From: Thermoleophilia bacterium
Lineage (GTDB): Bacteria; Actinomycetota; Thermoleophilia; Gaiellales; SKUG01
Assembly: GCA_020438525.1 (NCBI GenBank)
Contig: JAGQUL010000311.1
Coordinates: 1 to 7,986, forward strand
Direction of reading: 5' to 3'
DNA length: 7,986 nucleotides
In this document: piece by piece, positions 1-6,025 of the stretch
How the letters are laid out: the number at the start of each line of letters is the position of its first letter
How positions within the stretch are numbered: position 1 is the first letter of the stretch
Made by a program: the position numbers and the translations under genes
The notes under the pieces: generated by a model
The model's database searches: none
Told to the model about the DNA's origin: nothing
What the model saw: the letters and a program-made list of their open reading frames with translations, nothing else

Positions 1-1
1 C

Positions 2-310
2 CGCGCAAGCGGCGCCGGCCGCTGGATCGCGGTGAGCGACGCATCGCCCTTCGCAGGGTGTGCACCCGGCGCGTACGACTGGGCGGGCACCACGGTGCAC
101 CACGACGGGCGCGCGCTGCGCGACGATGCCGGGCACCTCGCAGGCTCGGCATCGCTGCTCGACGCTGCGTGGAGCGAGCTGATCCAGCTCGGTGAGGGCG
201 CGCTCACCACCGCGCTCGCGCTCGGCGCAGGCCCGCGAGGCGTGCTCGAGCCCGATCGTGGGCAGGGTGTCGAGGTCGGCGATCCCGTGTGGGTCGTCGC
301 TGCAACCTGA
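2..310 (+). CDS. nagA: N-acetylglucosamine-6-phosphate deacetylase-like protein, C-terminal part (5' end outside window)
   Basis: About 102 C-terminal residues of an amidohydrolase of the NagA type are present; the reading frame is open to the left edge. NagA removes the acetyl group from N-acetylglucosamine-6-phosphate in the cytoplasm, feeding amino sugars into glycolysis or wall synthesis. Visible NagA landmarks are VSDA near the start of the fragment, whose Asp is the conserved catalytic acid of the family; then a Gly/Tyr turn followed by a short strand around TTVHHDG; the LAGSAS motif that lines the substrate pocket; a helix with ALTTALALGAGPRGVL in place of the usual A..nPA..lGl; and a C-terminal strand ending the small beta-sandwich (VEVGDPVWVVAAT). 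The metal-binding and substrate-recognition N-terminal parts lie outside. The final strand stops a few residues after the conserved DLVV-like position, so the end is complete. The next gene starts 45 bases later, probably from its own promoter. Confidence 0.8.
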   Translation, partial: RASGAGRWIAVSDASPFAGCAPGAYDWAGTTVHHDGRALRDDAGHLAGSASLLDAAWSELIQLGEGALTTALALGAGPRGVLEPDRGQGVEVGDPVWVVAAT

Positions 311-342
311 CCACTCGACCCGGCCTTGGCGGCCGCGGCGAC

Positions 343-348
343 TAGGAT
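343..348 (+). promoter_or_regulatory. -10 box TAGGAT for a leaderless transcript
   Basis: TAGGAT fits the TANNNT pattern of an actinobacterial -10 element and ends 7 bases before the ATG at 356. With the usual spacing, transcription would start at or within a base or two of that A, giving a leaderless mRNA. No Shine-Dalgarno sequence is seen in the 30 bases before the ATG, which agrees with this. I see no convincing -35 element at 16-19 bases upstream. This is a motif-and-spacing prediction. Confidence 0.45.
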
Positions 349-355
349 CCTGCCC

Positions 356-793
356 ATGGCACACACCGGCACATCCACCATCGACATCGACGCCACCTGC
401 GAAGACCTCATGGCAATCGTGTGCGACCTCGAGTCGTACCCGGAATGGGTAAGCGACGTGAAGCAGGTCGAGATCCACGAGTCGGACGCAGAGGGACGCC
501 CCCTGTCGTCGACCATGACCGTCGACGTGACGATCCGCGAGGTGACCTACACCCTCGACTACAGCTACGAGGGCGACGAGCGGATGTCGTGGAAGAGCCG
601 GCCCGGCGGCGACGTGAAGCACATCGAGGGCTCCTACACCTTCGAGATCAACGACGACGGTGGCACCACCGTGACCTACGACCTGGCGATCGACCCGGGT
701 TTCCCGGTTCCCGGGTTCCTGCTCAAGCGAGCCGCAAAGCACATAGCCGCGGCCGCGCTCGACGGGCTCAAGGCCCGCGCCGAGGAGGACTGA
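356..793 (+). CDS. SRPBCC (START-like/polyketide cyclase-dehydrase) family protein
   Basis: This 145-residue protein matches the small single-domain SRPBCC family often named polyketide cyclase/dehydrase or COQ10-like in actinobacteria. Such proteins fold as a helix-grip with a hydrophobic cavity for a lipid or other apolar ligand; the ligand here cannot be told. Family marks are an N-terminal strand (TSTIDIDA), then a helix and the DLESYPEW motif near residues 24-31, a run of alternating strands through the middle (TMTVDVTIREVTYTLDYSYE), a GSYTFE strand, and a long C-terminal helix after a proline-rich turn (FPVPGFLLKRAAKHIAAAAL) ending in the typical LKARAEED. The ATG at 356 is preferred over an in-frame TTG at 326, because it places the conserved domain at the usual distance from the start and follows a -10-like box. 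The TerC gene starts 7 bases after the stop, so the two are probably co-transcribed. The function is inferred only at family level. Confidence 0.85.
   Translation: MAHTGTSTIDIDATCEDLMAIVCDLESYPEWVSDVKQVEIHESDAEGRPLSSTMTVDVTIREVTYTLDYSYEGDERMSWKSRPGGDVKHIEGSYTFEINDDGGTTVTYDLAIDPGFPVPGFLLKRAAKHIAAAALDGLKARAEED
783..789 (+). promoter_or_regulatory. Shine-Dalgarno sequence for the TerC gene
   Basis: AGGAGGA lies within the last codons of the SRPBCC gene, 11 bases before the GTG start at 801. It is the strongest ribosome binding sequence in the window. It supports GTG 801 (or TTG 804 directly after it) as the start, and points to translation coupled to the upstream gene. Confidence 0.65.
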
Positions 794-800
794 CCCAGAC

Positions 801-1595
801 GTGTTGCCGGACTTCGGCGCTGAGTTCTTCGCCGCCCTGGTCGGGATCGTCCTGGCCGACCTGGTGCTGGCCGGCGACAACGCCGTGGTGATCGCGCTCG
901 CAGCGCGCAACCTGCCCGGTCCGCAGCGCAGGCAGGCCGTGATCTTCGGCGCCGCGATGGCGATCGTGCTGCGTGCAGGCCTGACCGTCGCCGCGGTGTT
1001 CCTGCTTCGTGGCGACCTGCCCGGCGTGATGCTCGTCGGTGGCGTGGTGCTGCTGTGGATCGGCTACCGGCTCGCGATCGAGCAGCACGACCCGCACGAC
1101 GAGGGCGGGGGCAACCTCGATGCCGCCAGCACGCTGCGCGGCGCGATCGGCACGATCGTGGTCGCAGACGTGGTGATGAGCGTCGACAACGTGCTCGCGG
1201 TCGCCGCATTCGCGAAGGACGACGCGTGGCTCGTCGTGTTCGGCCTGGCGCTCTCGATACCGATCGTGATGGGCGGCGCCGCGATCCTGCTCACGGTGAT
1301 CGACCGGTTCCCGATCATCGTCTGGGTCGGATCGGTCCTGATCGTCTACGTGGCGGTCGAGCTGATCCTCAAGGACCCGCTCGTGCACGACCTGCTCCCG
1401 CACGCGCTGCAGCCGACCTGGGTGCACCGCGTGCTCGGACTGATCGTCGGCGTGGCGCTCAGCACCTATGCATGGCGGCGTCGTGGCGGGGACATGCCGG
1501 TACACCACGAGGCCCACGAGGTCCTCGAAGAGCTTTCGGAAGCGGAGCATTCCGACCCTCGACTCATGGTCGAGGGTCGTCGTACCGATGACTGA
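801..1595 (+). CDS. TerC/YjbE-family integral membrane protein, putative metal (Mn2+) exporter
   Basis: This 264-residue protein has about seven transmembrane helices, near residues 9-35, 46-69, 75-93, 113-138, 143-167, 171-190 and 211-225. It carries the signature of the TerC family twice: ADLVLAGDN (D20, D26, N27) in helix 1 and ADVVMSVDN (D123, D129, N130) in helix 4, showing the internal two-fold repeat of the family. These acidic residues in membrane helices are the expected cation-binding sites. The length and seven-helix layout fit the YjbE subgroup, members of which are linked in other bacteria to manganese export and tellurite resistance. The loop after helix 3 (EQHDPHDE) and the cytosolic tail (PVHHEAHEVLEEL) are rich in His and acidic residues. 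The GTG start is backed by AGGAGGA upstream. No room exists for a manganese riboswitch directly upstream, as the preceding gene ends 7 bases away. The transported ion is inferred from the family. Confidence 0.9.
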   Translation: MLPDFGAEFFAALVGIVLADLVLAGDNAVVIALAARNLPGPQRRQAVIFGAAMAIVLRAGLTVAAVFLLRGDLPGVMLVGGVVLLWIGYRLAIEQHDPHDEGGGNLDAASTLRGAIGTIVVADVVMSVDNVLAVAAFAKDDAWLVVFGLALSIPIVMGGAAILLTVIDRFPIIVWVGSVLIVYVAVELILKDPLVHDLLPHALQPTWVHRVLGLIVGVALSTYAWRRRGGDMPVHHEAHEVLEELSEAEHSDPRLMVEGRRTDD

Positions 1596-1598
1596 GCC

Positions 1599-1622
1599 GA
1601 TCCCGGGTGAACGACCCGGATC
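1599..1622 (+). terminator. Hairpin just after terC, probable terminator without a U tract
   Basis: GATCCCGGGT (1599-1608) pairs with ACCCGGATC (1614-1622) around the loop GAACG, leaving one bulged C: six G/C-rich pairs at the top and three below the bulge. It begins 4 bases after the TerC stop, a usual place for a terminator. No T run follows, as is common for hairpins at gene ends in GC-rich actinobacteria, so termination may be partial. Confidence 0.45.
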
Positions 1623-1625
1623 CCG

Positions 1626-1643
1626 CCGCCCACGGATGGGCGG
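1626..1643 (+). other. Perfect 7-bp hairpin in the leader of the M23 gene
   Basis: CCGCCCA (1626-1632) and TGGGCGG (1637-1643) form an uninterrupted stem closed by the four-base loop CGGA. It ends 27 bases before the M23 peptidase ATG. It could be a second part of the terC terminator, or, if transcription starts upstream, a structure in the leader of the peptidase mRNA. The sequence alone cannot separate these. Confidence 0.45.
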
Positions 1644-1670
1644 ACGGACGCAACGGCACGGTCACGGACG

Positions 1671-3191
1671 ATGGACGCTCCCCACACGATCGCCAGGTCG
1701 ACGCGACGCCTCGCAGGTGTCGCGATCGTCATTGCCTGCACCCTTGCGGCAATGCTTGCCGCACGGCCCGCAGATGCCGCCGCAGCCGGCACCGTGACCG
1801 CGATCGACAGCGCCAGCGCGCAGCCGAGCAGCTTCGTGCCCGACTGGGACGGACACACCGACCTGACCGTGCTCAGCTACCGGCTCGTGCAGCGCAGCGT
1901 GGTGACGATCCGCGTGCTCGACCGCCGCGGCCGGATCGTCGCGACGTTCTCTGCCGGCATCCAGGAGTCCGGCGTGCAGCACGCCACCTGGGACGGTCGT
2001 CGCCGCGACGGCCGCCTGATGCCGCCCGGCGCCTACCGCCTGCGCGTCGACGCTCGCCCCGTGCGCGCCGCAGCAGGCGAGCCCGACAACGCATCGCTCG
2101 GTGGCGCGACCGTCACCCCCGGCGCACGCGCCGCAACCGTCGTGTTGCAGCGACCGCGCGTCGCGCTCACCTCGGTGCAGCTGTCGCGAACCGAGATCGG
2201 CAAGGCCAAGGGCAGCACGAGCGCCCAGGCCCGCTTCCGGCTCTCCGCCGCAGCCAGCATCAGCGCCGCGGTGGTCGACGGAAACGGTCGCGTCGTGCGA
2301 ACGCTCGTGACGGGTCGACGACGAGCCGGCACCGGAGCCGTGGCGTGGAACGGACGCACCGCAAGCGGCTCGTACGCCCGTGATGGCCAGTACGCGCTCG
2401 TCGTGGCAGCAACGGGAGGGGGACGACCCACCGCCACCACGCGCCTGCCGCTGACCGTCGACCGCGTGGTGCCGCGCATGCGCACCGCCGGTGCCACCAA
2501 GGCCGGCGTGTCGGGCTCGGTCGTGCGGATCCCGCTCAAGGTCACGGCGAGCGAGCCGGGAACGCTGCTCGTGCGATTCGGTCGCCGCACCGCCACCCAG
2601 TCGGTCGCTGCAGGCACGCACACCGTGCAGGTCGACGGCTCCCAGCTCGGCCTGGTCGCGCTCAAGTCGGCGCGCAGCGTGCGCCTGACCGTACTGCTGC
2701 GCGACGGTGCCGGCAACACGAACGGCCGACGAGTCACGGTCACGGTGCCCGCCCGCACGCAGGTGGTGTCGACACCGCCGACCACCACCACCAATCCCGC
2801 GATCCCCACGCCGGTCGGCAAGTGGCCGTGGCCGGTCGACGGGATCGTGACGAGCGAGTTCGGCCTGCGCGACGGCAGGCCGCACGAAGGCATCGACATC
2901 GCCGTTCCCACCGGCACGCCGATCCATCCGGTCGCCACCGGAACCGTCGCGTTCGTCGGCTCCTACGGCGGCTACGGCAACCTGGTGATCGTCGACCACG
3001 GCAACGGGCTCACCACCCGCTACGCGCACATGTCACGTTTTGGTTCGTTTCCCGTCGGTTCGACCGTCCAGCACACCGACGTGATCGGTTTCGTGGGCTG
3101 CACGGGCCATTGCACGGGTCCACACGTTCACTTCGAGACCCGCGTTGCCGATACCGCTCGCAACCCCCGCGCGTTCCTGGTCGCTCGCTGA
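1671..3191 (+). CDS. Exported M23-family peptidoglycan endopeptidase with FlgD-like Ig domains
   Basis: This 506-residue protein is a predicted exported zinc peptidase that cuts peptide crosslinks in peptidoglycan. A signal peptide covers about residues 1-36: Arg-rich start, hydrophobic stretch, likely cut after ADA. Next come two FlgD-type Ig-like domains (about 63-127 and 163-263), each with the signature of an RIVATF/RVVRTL strand, a WDGR/WNGR turn and a final strand (YRLRVDA / YALVVAA). A third, more diverged beta domain follows (264-363), then a Thr/Pro linker (364-385). The M23 domain (about 386-506) has HEGIDIA (H405, D409), RYAHMS (H453) and HVHFE (H485, H487), the zinc and catalytic residues of LytM-type enzymes, so it looks active. 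C477 and C481 flank the substrate loop. ATG 1671 gives a proper signal peptide but no clear Shine-Dalgarno sequence. The substrate bond and target structure are not known. Confidence 0.9.
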   Translation: MDAPHTIARSTRRLAGVAIVIACTLAAMLAARPADAAAAGTVTAIDSASAQPSSFVPDWDGHTDLTVLSYRLVQRSVVTIRVLDRRGRIVATFSAGIQESGVQHATWDGRRRDGRLMPPGAYRLRVDARPVRAAAGEPDNASLGGATVTPGARAATVVLQRPRVALTSVQLSRTEIGKAKGSTSAQARFRLSAAASISAAVVDGNGRVVRTLVTGRRRAGTGAVAWNGRTASGSYARDGQYALVVAATGGGRPTATTRLPLTVDRVVPRMRTAGATKAGVSGSVVRIPLKVTASEPGTLLVRFGRRTATQSVAAGTHTVQVDGSQLGLVALKSARSVRLTVLLRDGAGNTNGRRVTVTVPARTQVVSTPPTTTTNPAIPTPVGKWPWPVDGIVTSEFGLRDGRPHEGIDIAVPTGTPIHPVATGTVAFVGSYGGYGNLVIVDHGNGLTTRYAHMSRFGSFPVGSTVQHTDVIGFVGCTGHCTGPHVHFETRVADTARNPRAFLVAR

Positions 3192-3255
3192 CCGCAACAT
3201 GGATCGCGCATGGTTGCCGGACGTTCGGGTTCGTCGCGGTGGGGGACGCAACGAC

Positions 3256-3262
3256 AGGGGGA
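3256..3262 (+). promoter_or_regulatory. Shine-Dalgarno-like sequence deciding the start of the AAA+ gene
   Basis: AGGGGGA lies 7 bases before the ATG at 3270. It favours that start over the in-frame ATG at 3210, which has no such sequence and would add 20 residues of low-complexity Arg/Gly/Ser sequence. Confidence 0.5.
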
Positions 3263-3269
3263 TCGGGGC

Positions 3270-4991
3270 ATGGCCCAGATGAATCCGCTCGGGCGGAGCA
3301 TTGTCGCGCAGACGATCGTCGACCGCACCAAGGACGACACACCGGCACCGGTCGTGCCGATCGCGCGCACGACAGGCACCGCGACAACACAGCCGCGCAA
3401 CGACACCGACCTGTTCAGCTACGTGGCCGAGCGCGGGTTCCACTTCCCGCGCGAGCTCGTATCGCGATACCTCGTGGCGCTTCGGACCAAGCCGTTCGCG
3501 CTCTTCACGGGCATCAGCGGCACCGGCAAGACGAAGCTCGCGCTGCTCACCGCCGAGTACTTCGCACGCGTTCCAGGCACCAGGGCCACACGCTGGGAGC
3601 AACCCGAAGACACCGATCACGACTTCTACCTGCCGATCGATCGGGTCACGCTCCGAAGCGGCACGCTCACGCCGGGTCGTGACCAGCTCGACTACTTCAA
3701 CGTCCCCGCGGGTGGCACCGAGACGTTCACCGCAACGATCACGAACCTGCTCGGCGCCCACGGCGACATGACGTTCCGCGCGACGAACCTCGTGAGCGGC
3801 GGACAGAAGCACCTGACGATCCAGGTTCCGTCGAGCGTTCGCCGCGCAATGGAGGAGAACGGCGTCGGCGAGCGCGACTACCTGCGCTTCGAGATCGTGG
3901 AGGAGTTCAAGCGCTACCGCGTGTCGCTGTTCCGCCCACAAGCGGAGGAGGTGGAGATCCCCGAGCAGGACCGCTACGCGTTCGTGAGCGTGCGACCGAG
4001 CTGGAACGACCACACGGCGCTGCTCGGCGAGTGGGATCCGCGCCTGGAGCGCTACGAGCGAACGCCCGTGCTGGAGCTGCTGCTTCGCGCCGCTCGCGAG
4101 GAGGAGGCCGCACGCGCTGCGGGGGTCGCACCGGCGCCCTACTTCGTCGTGCTCGACGAGATGAACATCGCCCGCATCGAGCACTACTTCTCCGACTTCC
4201 TCTCCGCCCTGGAGTCACGACGGGTCGACGACGACGGCACCATCCGTCAGGAGCCGCTCAACCTGCACGGTGCCGACGCGTCGCGGATCACGTGGATGGA
4301 CCACCTCGGGATCGAGTACGAGATCCCGCAGCGGCTGGCGATCCCCACGAACGTGGTGTTCACCGGCACCCTCAACCTGGACGAGACGACCATGGGCATG
4401 AGCCCGAAGGTCGTGGATCGTGCCAGCACGATCGGGTTCAGCGCCGTGGACTACGCCGGGTACCTGTCCGGCAACGCCGCGGAGCAGGCACGGGACCCGC
4501 TCGAGCTGCCGGCCGATCCGACGCGCGATGCCGATTTCCTGGGATCGCTCCGCATCTCGAGCGCGAGCGACGCGCATGCGGTGGCCGACAGCCTGCAGCC
4601 GTTCGTTCGGCTCAACGAGCTGCTGGTCGCGCACGACCAGCACTACGGGTACCGAGTGCTCAACGACGTGGCCCTGTACGTGCGCGAGGCACGCGACCTG
4701 ATCGGCGACGACCCGGCCACGCTCCATGCGGCCGTGGACGCCTGCGTGCTGCAGAAGGTGCTGCCGAAGTTCTTCACGTGGCGCGAGGACCGCGGCGGGC
4801 TGCTCGCGATGCTGCTCGCGTTCTGCATCGAGGGCGACGTTGAGAACGGCGGGCGCGGGCTCGACGTCTACACGCTGCTCGATGCGGTGACCGTGGATCC
4901 GGCCGATCGCGCGCTTCGCGCGGACGGCGAGCCGGCCTACCTGCCCCGATCGGCCGGCAGGCTCGCGCGCATGTTGCACGCGATCGGGTAG
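3270..4991 (+). CDS. McrB-family AAA+ ATPase with a large insert between Walker A and Walker B
   Basis: This 573-residue protein belongs to the McrB branch of AAA+ NTPases. After a disordered N-terminus (about 1-48), residues around 50-80 have the lead-in typical of the family (FPRELVSRYLVALRTKPFAL). Walker A is GISGTGKT (81-88, K87). Walker B is FVVLDEMNIAR (D296, E297), followed by YFSDFLSALE. Sensor 1 is GTLNLDETT (N369), and SPKVVDRAS holds a likely arginine finger (R384). RYAFVSVRPSWND starts at 235, where the usual family sequence resumes. Residues about 104-232 form an extra beta-rich segment between Walker A and that point. The C-terminal helical lid (about 445-540) ends in LQKVLPKFFTW. 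The family remodels or translocates on nucleic acid with a McrC nuclease, but no McrC-like gene is in the window. It lies between two exported wall hydrolase genes, 78 bases after one and 10 before the other. The cellular role is unknown. Confidence 0.85.
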   Translation: MAQMNPLGRSIVAQTIVDRTKDDTPAPVVPIARTTGTATTQPRNDTDLFSYVAERGFHFPRELVSRYLVALRTKPFALFTGISGTGKTKLALLTAEYFARVPGTRATRWEQPEDTDHDFYLPIDRVTLRSGTLTPGRDQLDYFNVPAGGTETFTATITNLLGAHGDMTFRATNLVSGGQKHLTIQVPSSVRRAMEENGVGERDYLRFEIVEEFKRYRVSLFRPQAEEVEIPEQDRYAFVSVRPSWNDHTALLGEWDPRLERYERTPVLELLLRAAREEEAARAAGVAPAPYFVVLDEMNIARIEHYFSDFLSALESRRVDDDGTIRQEPLNLHGADASRITWMDHLGIEYEIPQRLAIPTNVVFTGTLNLDETTMGMSPKVVDRASTIGFSAVDYAGYLSGNAAEQARDPLELPADPTRDADFLGSLRISSASDAHAVADSLQPFVRLNELLVAHDQHYGYRVLNDVALYVREARDLIGDDPATLHAAVDACVLQKVLPKFFTWREDRGGLLAMLLAFCIEGDVENGGRGLDVYTLLDAVTVDPADRALRADGEPAYLPRSAGRLARMLHAIG

Positions 4992-5001
4992 AACCGGTTC
5001 G

Positions 5002-5946
5002 ATGAACCGACGCCGCAGCGCACCCATCGCGGCACTGGTCGTGCTGGTCGCGGCAGTGCTGGTGCTGCCACCGTTCACCGCGACCGCGGCGACGCAGCTG
5101 CCCCGGGCGTTGGTGAAGAAGCTCGAGGCCGATCGCGACTCCGCCCAGCAACGCCTCGACGCCGAACGCGAGGCGCTCGGCACGGTCGCGACCCGGCAAC
5201 GCGAGATCGCGGCCGCGAACGCGCACCTCAAGCGCCGCGTGGAGCTGCTCGAGGGCACTGCGACGCTCGTCGGCATGCCCGTGCCTTCGGGTATCCAGGA
5301 GACGATGAGCGAGGCCGTCGATGCCCAGCAGCAGCGCCTCGACGACGCCGAGTCGAAGCTCACCGCGGCGACCGAGCGCGCGTCCAGGGCGCAGGGCATC
5401 GCGCTCGACGCCGACCGGCGCCTGCGTGCGCTCGAGCGCGCATCGAAGACCGAGTCGGAACGCGACACCTCGCTCGGTTCCTGGCAGTTCGGGTCGGGCG
5501 GCCCGCCGGTCAGCGCCGCATCGATCGACCAGTACCTGCAGTCGAAGGGATCGCCGATGGCCGGGCAGGGCGCGGCCTTCCTGGAAGCGGGCGTGGAGTA
5601 CGAGATCGATCCACGGCTGATCGTGGCGATCGCGGGTGCGGAGTCGTACTTCGGGATCACCACCTGCGCCGACTTCAACGCGTGGGGCTGGGGATGCCCG
5701 ACACGCCCACAGGCATTCACCGGGTGGCCGCACGCGATCCGGACGGTCGCGAAGGGACTGCGCGAGAACTACCTCGACGACGGGCTCGAGACGGTGGGCG
5801 AGATCCACCTGCGCTACGCACCGCCCAATGCCACGAACGACCCGAACGGGCTGAATTTCGCGTGGCCCGACAACGTCGCGAAGTTCCTGGTCGAACAGGG
5901 TGGCGATCCGCAGCACGTGGCGGGACTGGTCGGCCCGAGCCGATGA
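5002..5946 (+). CDS. Exported coiled-coil protein with a glucosaminidase/lysozyme-like domain
   Basis: This 314-residue protein starts with a signal peptide (about 1-30: MNRRR, a Val/Leu/Ala core, then ATAAT). A long Arg/Glu/Ala/Gln-rich coiled coil follows at about 38-160, and a short Gly/Pro linker. Residues about 176-305 form a lysozyme-fold domain of the kind annotated as endo-beta-N-acetylglucosaminidase or transglycosylase-like: YLQSKGSPMAGQGAAFLEAG, then YEIDPRLIVAIAGAESYFG with the expected catalytic Glu E214, then NAWGWGCP, and a terminal KGLRENYLDDGLETVGEI helix before a Tyr/Ala/Pro turn. Two Cys (in TTCADF and WGCP) probably form a disulfide outside the cell. It would cut the glycan backbone of peptidoglycan. 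A coiled coil in front of a wall hydrolase recalls division-ring hydrolases, but that is analogy. The ATG lies 10 bases after the AAA+ stop, without a Shine-Dalgarno sequence, so coupled translation is likely. Confidence 0.8.
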   Translation: MNRRRSAPIAALVVLVAAVLVLPPFTATAATQLPRALVKKLEADRDSAQQRLDAEREALGTVATRQREIAAANAHLKRRVELLEGTATLVGMPVPSGIQETMSEAVDAQQQRLDDAESKLTAATERASRAQGIALDADRRLRALERASKTESERDTSLGSWQFGSGGPPVSAASIDQYLQSKGSPMAGQGAAFLEAGVEYEIDPRLIVAIAGAESYFGITTCADFNAWGWGCPTRPQAFTGWPHAIRTVAKGLRENYLDDGLETVGEIHLRYAPPNATNDPNGLNFAWPDNVAKFLVEQGGDPQHVAGLVGPSR

Positions 5947-5968
5947 AGCGATCGCCACGATTCGGGGC

Positions 5969-5997
5969 TTGTCGATCCGAGCGAGTCGTCGTACCGT
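5969..5997 (+). promoter_or_regulatory. Promoter-like pair TTGTCG - 17 bases - TACCGT
   Basis: TTGTCG (5969-5974, four of six matches to TTGACA) and TACCGT (5992-5997, TANNNT) are 17 bases apart, the standard sigma70-type spacing. Transcription would start near 6004, about 140 bases before the ATG at 6143. It lies in the longest gene-free stretch of the window (5947-6142). In GC-rich DNA such matches can occur by chance. Confidence 0.35.
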
Positions 5998-6005
5998 GGG
6001 GTGGA

Positions 6006-6025
6006 GCGGGCCTTGATCGGCCCGC
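6006..6025 (+). terminator. Perfect 7-bp GC hairpin in the 5947-6142 gap
   Basis: GCGGGCC (6006-6012) pairs fully with GGCCCGC (6019-6025) around TTGATC. It lies 59 bases after the stop of the glucosaminidase-like gene, so it may end that operon. No T run follows. It also falls right where a transcript from the promoter-like pair just upstream would begin, so it could instead be a 5'-end structure of the next mRNA. The rest of this gap, 6026-6130, shows nothing I can name. Confidence 0.4.

Noticed and set aside
326..355. TTG at 326 as an earlier start of the SRPBCC gene
   Set aside because: It adds ten low-complexity residues, would put the TAGGAT box inside the gene, and has no ribosome binding sequence.
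794..800. yybP-ykoY (manganese) riboswitch before the TerC gene
   Set aside because: Only 7 bases lie between the genes and the upstream sequence is clearly coding; the leader before 356 is also too short.
768..1550. Long minus-strand open frame opposite terC
   Set aside because: Its protein is His/Arg/Asp-rich with no domain, and it lies fully opposite a clear seven-helix membrane protein; such antisense frames are common in GC-rich DNA.
1596..1670. c-di-AMP (ydaO-type) riboswitch before the M23 gene
   Set aside because: The gap is only 75 bases, is filled by two simple hairpins, and has none of the conserved core I would expect.
1662..3029. 455-codon minus-strand open frame opposite the M23 gene
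   Set aside because: Low-complexity Arg/Gly/His/Ala composition and full overlap with a peptidase that has all its motifs; an artefact of codon bias.
3210..3269. ATG at 3210 as start of the AAA+ gene
   Set aside because: No Shine-Dalgarno sequence, and the extra residues are Arg/Gly/Ser-rich; ATG 3270 has AGGGGGA at 7 bases.
3033..4184. 383-codon minus-strand open frame opposite the AAA+ gene
   Set aside because: No recognisable domain; it mirrors the third-position pattern of the real gene.
4993..5002. Ten-base word ACCGGTTCGA shared with 6573-6582, both just upstream of genes
   Set aside because: The first touches the start codon while the second lies 30 bases from one, so they do not share a position; two copies of a GC-rich 10-mer are weak evidence. 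The first is part of the palindrome GAACCGGTTC (4991-5000), which may be chance.
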